Positions 63,001-64,000 of a stretch of 64,000 bases of DNA are shown here, piece after piece (positions within the stretch are counted from its first letter, which is position 1; every line of letters starts with the position of its first letter). Source of the stretch: Amblyomma americanum (Eukaryota; Arthropoda; Arachnida; Ixodida; Ixodidae); assembly GCF_052857255.1 (NCBI RefSeq), contig NW_027526702.1:62001-126000 (forward strand), given 5' to 3'. The notes under the pieces were generated by a model. The model saw only the letters and a list, made by a program, of their open reading frames with translations. It did no database searches and was not told the origin of the DNA. The translations under genes and the position numbers were made by a program.

Positions 63001-63400
63001 ATTTTTTCTTTAAACTGCTCACATTCGCGCTGCGCTGCCTGTGAGGGCATGGCTTCATGCTAAGGAGATGCTTGCGCCATGGACGATGTATTGCCGCCTG
63101 TAGAGTACACCAGAGACCATTGACCATGGATTGTTTCATCCAGTGCATTGAGGCTATGTTCTTCTGGGACATGTTACAGCGAACATTAAAGAAGGACACT
63201 GACATCATACCCTACAGTATCCGTTTTTTGCCCGCGGAGTAAAATGTGTTGTGCCATATGACCTATTTATGTTGCTGGGACTATTTAGTCTCTGGAAAGG
63301 CGGCATGATGAACCGCCACGCCGAATCACCACGGTGGTCGAAATCTTTGTTCCGTGAGCATGCGCTTTGGTGCGGGGAGTATATGCTCACGTAGGAGAGC
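60095..63400 (+). pseudogene. L1/Tx1-like ORF2: endonuclease, RT and C-terminal domain, dead
   Basis: Blocks in order: FQVSTLNIRGLCNRRRQHQL (about 60095-60160), AAIQETKLS (60188), MQLGDFNCISRDEDRALL (60488), AISNLTAQKSPGPDGITSEF (61420-61480), GYRPISLSNVDWKLLAKALC (61630-61690), AYADDVALCCSE (62138-62173), QYLGVALLQIRNSGAYW (62328), REPMRRDN-like and ESGGIGLVHLFVHHLVSRFF (62595-62680), CIEAMFFWDMLQRTLKKDTD (63138-63200), and YDLFMLLGLFSLWKG-like sequence at 63258-63302. These are spread over several frames with stops between, so no functional protein is possible. The YADD residues persist. Confidence 0.75.
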
Positions 63401-63569
63401 CGAATAGCTGGCTCTCCTATCTGGATGCATGTGTGTGCCTCGCAGATATCTGATGATTTGGAAGGTGGTGTCGTGTAGGGGTATGGTCATCCGGTGTTTT
63501 GTGGCGTAAGCATGCTCAAATGTTTCTTTTTGGCACTATTTCCGTGCAATAAAGGAAAAAAAACCGCGG

Positions 63570-63660
63570 CGATAGCCTACTGATCTCGTGCAGTGGCCAG
63601 TGAAGCTTAACAGTTCGTGCCGCCGCGTGTTCGAATCCCACTCAGAGGTGTTTATTTGAT
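63570..63660 (+). repeat. Possible tRNA-like SINE head
   Basis: GCAGTGGCCAGTGAAGC may serve as an A box, and GTGTTCGAATCCCAC is a good B-box match. An AT-rich segment follows (TTTATTTGATTTATTTTTAC). It follows the L1/Tx1 poly-A directly. The cloverleaf is poor, so it is not a tRNA gene. Confidence 0.35.
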
Positions 63661-64000
63661 TTATTTTTACTTCTTTATTTTTTATGGCACGAACCCTCAA
63701 ACACTGCGAACATAAAAACATCGCAAGAGCTTGCTTGTGGTTTACCGATCGGTATAGTACTTTCTCACTAATAAAGTTTTTGCGGCGAAGGGGAGGAGAA
63801 GCGTGGATGCAAGGCTTCGGATGCGCCTGCCGTCTAAAAGCGCTCGCAACCTCTGCCCCTACTCGAACCTCCCCATAAGCACCACCCATTCTGCTGGAAA
63901 GAAGAAGAAAGTAAAGCAAAAGCGCAGATACGGCACGGACATTATGTGCCCTCGGCGTAGGCACTACATCACCACTGCTGTCACGTGATCAGAGCCAAGC

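Larger units (their letters stand above)
56275..63563 (+). mobile_element. Degenerate L1/Tx1-like LINE, interrupted by a Penelope-like element
   Basis: ORF1 starts at about 56275, is cut at 56716 by the Penelope element, resumes at 59188 and runs to about 60000. ORF2 (endonuclease, RT, C-terminal domain) runs from about 60095 to 63400 with numerous stops. The 3' end is near 63563 (TGCAATAAAGGAAAAAAAA). Removing the insertion leaves about 4.8 kb, close to a full element. The gag layout and the C-terminal blocks match the Tx1-like LINEs I know from ticks; that family call is from memory. Confidence 0.75.

Overview
This window looks like a repeat-rich stretch of a hard-tick (ixodid) nuclear genome. 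The reasons are spliced eukaryotic genes, several families of LINE, Penelope-like and PIF/Harbinger elements nested in each other, and two copies of a tRNA-headed SINE that I recognise from memory as the tick Ruka type. Species assignment is inference; I could not search a database. There is a 100-N scaffold gap at 5437-5536. No bacterial genes, CRISPR arrays, rRNA genes or convincing tRNA genes are present.

Layout. 1-1.2 kb: an apparently intact single-exon HARBI1-like transposase. 2.2-6.5 kb: decayed non-LTR remnants, one nested SINE with target duplication, and Penelope-like terminal repeats, one pair forming a palindrome. 6.5-9.6 kb: a Penelope-like element (RT plus GIY-YIG) whose 3' kilobase is repeated head-on as a 1.03 kb inverted arm. 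9.6-13.1 kb (minus strand): a three-exon Myb/SANT-type gene whose splice phases give an uninterrupted 254-residue frame, with a LINE deletion derivative in intron 2. 14.7-19 kb: a seven-exon PIF/Harbinger transposase pseudogene, tail to tail with a BESS-like gene fragment. 22.2-27.0 kb (minus): a long CR1/L2-like LINE with both ORFs open and 243-bp tandem units in its 5' UTR. 27.3-33.8 kb: an uninterrupted (CTG) tract of 2,167 units, on the minus strand read as (CAG)n/(GCA)n inside the frame of a LINE gag ORF. 36-41 kb: SINE and RTE fragments. 41.4-48.4 kb (minus): a degenerate RNase H-bearing LINE whose gag is split by an internal Penelope fragment. 48.4-50.4 kb: a Ruka SINE and LINE scraps. 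50.4-56.2 kb: nothing recognised. 56.3-63.6 kb: a degenerate L1/Tx1-like LINE interrupted by a nearly complete Penelope-like element with a clear target duplication.

The elements do not form a host pathway; they record repeated nesting. The items most worth following are the 6.5 kb pure triplet tract and its abrupt junction with a LINE lacking its 3' half, the Penelope structures (inverted arms, palindrome, and an internal fragment mobilised without the 3' end), the monomer-type promoter of the CR1-like element, and the intact Myb/SANT gene.
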